From NCBI GenBank assembly GCA_024138015.1, contig JAMXBB010000004.1, forward strand, positions 4,501,978-4,565,977: a stretch of 64,000 nt of DNA. Reading direction: 5' to 3'. Made by a program: the position numbers and the translations under genes. Below are positions 58,569-64,000 of the stretch, in pieces. The notes below the pieces were generated by a model. That model was not told where the DNA came from and did no database searches. It saw nothing but the letters and a program-made list of their open reading frames with translations. Source of the stretch: Lumnitzera littorea (Eukaryota > Streptophyta > Magnoliopsida > Myrtales > Combretaceae). How positions within the stretch are numbered: the first letter of the stretch is position 1; each line of letters begins with the position of its first letter.

Positions 58569-61500
58569 ATGATGGCAGATGAGGCAGGGACTATGAGTGC
58601 AGGAGCAACAATGATGGCAGATGAGGCAGGAAATACAAGTGCAGGAGCAGATGAGGCAGGAAGTTCGAGTGCAGATGCAACAAGAAGTAAAAGACCTTCA
58701 AGCAGGGAATTCGAGGTGTTCCTCAACTTCCGAGGATCCGACAGCCGTTATACAGTCGTTAGTGTTCTCCATGATGCTTTGGATCGTGCTGGAGTCCAGG
58801 TCTTCTATGACGATGAAAGTATCAGGAAAGGGGAAGTCATTGGAGAAGAGCTGGTGGAAGCCATCACCAACTCCAAAATCTACATCCCCGTTTTCTCCAA
58901 GAACTATGCATCCAGCAGGTGGTGCCTCTGTGAACTAGATATGATAGTAGAGTGCTGGGGAGCTTCGCATGGACAGGTGGAGGAGAAAACGATTCTACCC
59001 ATCTTCTATGATGTCAATGTAAGTACAGATCTCAAGCTTAAAACGGAATTGTACACCAGTGCCCTACAAAACCACAAGAACGAGTTAGGTGGAAATATCG
59101 TAGCTCCGTGGGAGAGCGCACTTCGGCGAGCCGCAGCAATCAAGGGATGGAACATCAGAGATCATGGGTAACATTCAAACTTGTTTCACCTAGTAATTCA
59201 TATTGCCCTAGGAGCCTAGTTTTTTGAAGAAGCATATATTTCACCTGAGTGTTGTTGTCGAAAAATAAAAGGAAAAAGACAAAAAAAAAAAGATTAATAT
59301 CCTAATATCCTAATATCCTATTTGGTATCTGAACTTTACTAAATTATTCAATTTACTATCTTAACTTTGAAATGTTTAATTTACTATTTAGTTACACTTT
59401 TTGTGATTATTTACATTACTCAATATAACTTCATATGTTTTAATTTACTAACATGGATGTAATAGATATATAACACCACTAGAATTTGACACGTGATATA
59501 TTTACACATGGTATCTATTGACGTGATATATTTACACATGGTATCATGACATGAAATACCACGTAGCGCCACTATGAATTGATATATGTCTTTATACATG
59601 ATACTTGTTAACACATGGCAGTAAGTCTAATTGTCATATGGCATCACATGTCAACTAACATCATGTGTGTACGAATTTTTTTTTTTTTGAAGGTGAAAAA
59701 ATATTTTTTTTATTCAAACAAAGCAAAGAGTTAGACAAAGTACATACCATGGTCATGAGCAAAATTCTTCAAACATTACTTAAAATAACCTATATATATA
59801 CAATACTTTTTTCATACAAATATTCCATGTAAAACTTATGAAAGAGGGATGAGGTCTTAAAATGCAAATTACAATTTTTTGCAAGAGAAAATATTGACTT
59901 TGACTTGATTTTTCTCATTTAATTCAACTTTCAATTTAAAAAAATTTTCTCAATTTTAATCTATTCTATGATTTCAATTAAGTCAGTGGTTCAAAAATAT
60001 GTTAGAGTTGAAGAGTTCACTTTGACATGGATTTAAATCATGTTTTAAAAGGATTTTTGTGAAAATTTTTATATGATTTAAAAGAAATTATAGAGTAGAT
60101 GAAGAAGAAATTATAGAGTAAATTAAGATTAAGCAATTTTTTTTTTAAATTGAAAGTTGAATCTAATGAGAAAAATTAAGTCAAAATTGAAACTTTCTTT
60201 TGCAAAAAATTGCAAGTTGTACTTTAAGACCTCATCCCTCTTTCGTAAGTCTATATGAAATATTTGCATGGAAAGAGTCTTATATATATAGGTTATCTTA
60301 AGTATTGTTTGAAGAATTGTGCTCATTAGTATGGTATGTAATTTGCCTGACATTTTGCTTAGTTTGAATAAAAAAGTATTTTTTTACTTAAAAAAAAAAG
60401 TCATATCTACGTGACGTTAGTTGACATGTGGTGCCATATGACGATTGGAGTTGCTTCCATGTGCCCACTCTCATCACGTTAATGAATGTCATGTGTAAAA
60501 ATATGTGTCAATTAGTAGTGACGCCAAGTAGTATTTTATGGCATGTTAATAGATGCCACATATCAATATGTCACATGTCAATTCTTAGTAGTGCCATATA
60601 TCTATTACATTCTTATTAGCAAATGGAAACTTACAAAGTTATCTTGGGTAGTATAAATAATTACGAAAAGTGCAACTAGGTAGTAAATTAAACATTTCAA
60701 AGTTGATGTAATAAATTAAATAATATAGTAAAGTTCAGATACCAAATATGATATTAATCAAAAAAGAAAATTCTCAATTTAGTATTCATTTTTTAAAATT
60801 TTAAGATCCCTAATCTCTTTTTTTTCTAATTAAGTACATAAAATTTTTTATCAATGATAATTAATTTTCTAGAGTAATGAGATTATTATATATATTTATT
60901 TAACTATTTAATAAAAGATAACGAAAAATTATAAAAAATAAATAAAAACGGAAAAAGGAAATCCCTAGATGGTTAGACACCCTTAATCTTAGAAGTTAGA
61001 ACGGTAGCTAATTAGCTATAGCCACATACTCATTCGGTAGTTAGATGACTTGAAAGTTGTGAGTGTCTATCCAACCGTCCCAATAAAAAAGAAAAATAAA
61101 ATAAAATGCACTAAAAGTTGATTGGTTATAGTTGTAGTCGAGTCACATAGCACGAGGGACCCTTAACTTAAATGTTTTTTTTTTTTTTTTCAGCATTCAT
61201 CCTTGGTGGATATTGGTATTTTTTATTTTGTTATCCCACGTATATATCATTTATTATATATTATCATTATTGAGATTTTTCACAAACAATATAAAATACT
61301 ATTTAACGATTGTTACATTAAGTAAATAATACACGTGTATATCGTGATAAACCATAGTTCCAATTTTTCCCAAAAAAAATCACGTGTGATGTACAATACA
61401 TAATGATTCTTTTTCAATGGGATACTTTGATTTTAAGCTAATTCCTGATTGCAATGCCAATCTAGAACTTGTACATATCTTGTTAATAAGCACTAGCGGA

Positions 61501-64000
61501 AGCTCTTCTCTCTATGTCGGACAAATAAGATGGGATTAAGGACAAAAATCACAAGAGAAAATTGTATATGGACTTTCTTCATAATCTATATTCGCACTTT
61601 CCCTCATATTAAATTAGCACCCCCCTAAAAAGTTCTAAAGTCCCCAATTTTTCTACATAAAATTTATCTCTATGTACAAATGTGTAACCGCAGCATTATA
61701 ATATTATGTTCCCCTCGACTTCATAATTTTGTTGATATAATTATAATATCATAATTATAATTATTTTATTATACTAAGAAAGTTAGGATAACACAAAAAC
61801 GACAAGATAGTTGTAATCACACCTTATGAGCATACAAACACATTTATGTTGTTAACATGTACTAATCATAACTGTATAATTATACTTTGTTACTTAAAAT
61901 CATATGATAGCATATGATAATGATATTATTAATATTTATGATATATTGAATATATAATAATTATTAATTTTTATATAAATATATAATATTTTAATAGTAA
62001 GATATTGTGTTATATTATGTATTATTTATTTTTACTATAAAATATTGTAATTTTAGAATAATATTTATTATGTTCAGTAAAATTAATTGCACAGTTATGT
62101 ATGGTTATTTATATTTATCTAACAAAATGTCATAATTTGTAATTATTATTTATTAGACACATTATATCTAATTGGTTATCGTATTACCACAAAATATTAT
62201 ATATTATTTATTGAATGATTGTTTAATATATTAATCGTATATTATATATTATTATATCTAATATTAATAATTCCATATAATATTTATGTTTGATTTGACA
62301 TAATAATTATAGCTATGTGATTGTATTTGGTTTGCAACTATTTAATAAATGTCAAAATATTTGATTAACAATTATTATATATAATGACATATAATAAGTA
62401 TTAAATATAATATGTTATATATTAATATAAGAGTGAGTGAGAAGCCCTATCATATAGCATCCTACCCATACTTTGCATAATTGTTTAGGTTTCTGGTGGA
62501 TGTTGAAAATCATAGGATAGGATTTAAGTATTAATTTTTCAAAATTTGCTCTTACAAGGCAAAGTATTGATATATGATGTTTTCATAACATGAAGCCACT
62601 TGGAACCTGTACTTTACTATATATAGCGGGCATGTGTATTAGCATACCATATACCAACTATTTATATTTTATCCAATAATATAATATATATTAATGAATA
62701 AAAAAGAACCTTGTTTTTTTCAATCAAGGAAACTAAAATATTAAAAATAATATTATATTGATGTTAAAAGAAATGGCTTAAACCAAACACAAACCTTAAA
62801 CCTAAGCTTAATATTCAAAACGTATAAATAGTAATCTTAAATTTCAAGAGGTAATATTTGTTATTAGTTCTAAAGAACTTGTATCTTTTTTTTTTGCATG
62901 CGATTAGTGTGTTAGTTAATTATTTTGCTAATAAAGAGTACTATTTGGCATTTAGGTTTCATATAATGTTTGAAAAGCCATTTTTGAGCATGGAAAATAC
63001 AATATATAACCAAAAGTGATGACATTTAGGTTCCATTTAATGTCTAAAAAGACTTGAAAAGTTAAATATATGGAAAGATAAAAAAAATTTACAAGTTAGA
63101 TAGAACTTACCAATCAAGTAGGCTACATACTCTAACAAATCCTATTATTCTGATATTTAATTATATTATTATATTATTTAATATTATAACATTGTTTATT
63201 ATTTCAACTCCAATGTGATAATACTTATATTAGTTATAAAATTTTTATTGTTTAATTGAACGCATGTAATTATATTTCATTATATCATATTACAAATAAT
63301 TTGTAGTTAATATATTCTTTATATAATTCTCATCAATAATATTATCAGTAAGCACTGTTTGTAATTAAAAAAATCGAATGGTAGTACATGTCATGTTTAT
63401 GTACACCACCAAATGTACTTGGACATACGACAATATAGATGGTGGGTTTTTTGTTTAGGGGGGGGTGGGTGGTTTTCCCCCAACTACTACATTAATGGCT
63501 TTTTAGAGTAAATCATAATGTTATTCTTTCTTGTAATCTTAGTGGTTGATAACAGTAACAATATTTTAAGAAAGTAAATTGAGAAAATCTTAAAGTTCAT
63601 TTTCTTACACACTATGTATCCATATATGTAGCAGCATGTAGTAGCCAGTAAATCCTCTTTCATCCCTTTGCCATAGGTAAAAAAAGCGAGTGAATAATTG
63701 ATGGGCTCGTAAAATGGAATGGAGAAGTCGTGTATGACCAGAGAAACTACTGCTTCATCTAGCCAAACAAATAAAACAAAGAAAAAGAAAATAAGAAGTA
63801 AGTTCGTCATTTGCAAAAAGTGTTCAGATGGCTGCAATTTTTGTTCTTTTTTTTTTTTTTTCCTTAGGCTACCCAAGCTTACAAAAATCATAGTGGAAGA
63901 AGTTTGTCGGAAGCTATGGACAAGAAATGATCCGGAGAAGGTGCCCGATGACTATGTTGGAATTGATTATCCAATGAAAGACATCATGAAGTCATTAGAT
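58569..64000 (+). CDS. TIR-NBS(-LRR) disease-resistance protein, flax-L6 type, 5' part
   Basis: TNL proteins are intracellular immune receptors; their TIR domain is an NADase that signals through EDS1. Exon 1 is 58569-59167 (donor GGTAAC) and exon 2 starts at 63868 (acceptor CCTTAG) and leaves the window. The split Gly codon joins in frame. Residues 2-36 hold three copies of an Ala-Asp-Glu-Ala-Gly repeat. The TIR domain spans about 48-195: FEVFLNFRGSDSR, BB-loop DDESIRKGEVIG, SKIYIPVFSKNYASSRWCLC with the putative catalytic Glu122, ILPIFYDV, and WESALRRAAAIKGWNI. Exon 2 reads LPKLTKIIVEEVCRKLW then DDYVGIDYPMKDIMKSL, the linker just before the NB-ARC P-loop, as in L6-like TNLs. No breaks in the visible part. 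An ATG one codon later is equally possible as start. Whether LRRs follow cannot be seen. Confidence 0.88.
59168..63867 (+). other. Intron 1 of the TNL gene (4.7 kb)
   Basis: Lies between GTAAC and a T-rich CCTTAG, with matching phase on both sides. It is much longer than TNL introns usually are, largely because of the fold-back element at 59292-60759. The rest is AT-rich. A smaller imperfect inverted repeat sits at about 60969-61078 (GGTTAGACACCC against GGTTGGATAGACACTC in reverse complement), and a G-run near 63456-63472. Confidence 0.8.
59292..60759. mobile_element. 1.47-kb fold-back (long inverted repeat) element in the TNL intron
   Basis: The left arm (59292-about 59980) and the reverse complement of the right arm (about 60110-60759) run parallel almost end to end: TTTGGTATCTGAACTTTACT, CTTTGAAATGTTTAATTTAC, TGTAATAGATATAT, CACATGTCAACTAAC, TTATTCAAAC, GACCTCATCCCTCTTT, TTCAACTTTCAATTTAAAAA. 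Only about 120-130 bases in the middle are unpaired. The left arm has a triple TAATATCC expansion where the right arm has one. No coding capacity. Flanks are oligo-A, so a target duplication cannot be called. Confidence 0.85.

Noticed and set aside
63456..63480. G-run as a regulatory quadruplex
   Set aside because: GGGGGGGGTGGGTGG has too few separate G-tracts for a confident call, and homopolymer errors are common in such runs.

Overview
The window is nuclear DNA of a flowering plant, almost certainly a eudicot. It is AT-rich, with long poly-A/T tracts, intron-split genes with GT..AG borders, Ty3/gypsy LTR retrotransposons primed by initiator-Met tRNA, L1-type LINE remnants, hAT-like MITEs and a TIR-NBS resistance gene of the flax-L6 type. 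Nothing bacterial or organellar was seen. The species cannot be fixed from sequence alone.

Layout. 1-1354 (+): last three exons of a TANGLED1-like gene (division-plane microtubule protein). 1604-2034: a 218-bp tandem duplication. 3074-7699 (-): a complete two-exon GUX4/GUX5-type xylan glucuronosyltransferase with a 2.9-kb intron, convergent with TANGLED1. 8146-8354: a hAT-like MITE with a perfect 8-bp target duplication. 9831-10536: a degenerate 343-bp tandem repeat. 11213-35994: a 24.8-kb nested stack of decayed Ty3/gypsy elements. The outermost R1 (-) contains R2 (-, inserted in the R1 integrase), which contains R3 (+, inserted between protease and reverse transcriptase of R2), which contains R4 (+, inserted ahead of the R3 gag). 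A solo LTR (S1) also sits in the R1 3' LTR and a MITE in its 5' LTR. R2, R3 and S1 are one family; R4 and a distant solo LTR S2 (45974-46811) are a second; R1 is a third.

35995-46984 has no intact gene: hAT-like elements, a 155-bp tandem duplication, a frameshifted LINE domain, C-rich and AT-rich non-coding DNA and S2. 46985-50228 (+): an LRR receptor-kinase pseudogene (MIK2/At4g08850 type) with many stops and lost kinase residues. 50880-51440 (-): a second LINE remnant. 51973-52293: a short inverted-repeat element. 53104-about 55590: a probable long TAT/Ogre-like LTR. 55600-58568: AT-rich non-coding DNA. 58569 to the window end (+): the 5' part of a TIR-NBS(-LRR) gene, with a TIR exon, a 4.7-kb intron carrying a near-palindromic 1.47-kb fold-back element, and the start of the NB-ARC exon.

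Only three genes look functional (TANGLED1-like, GUX-like, TNL). They share no obvious pathway. No unknown enzymatic system was found. The most notable content is architectural: the datable retrotransposon nest and the giant inverted repeat inside an immune-receptor intron.
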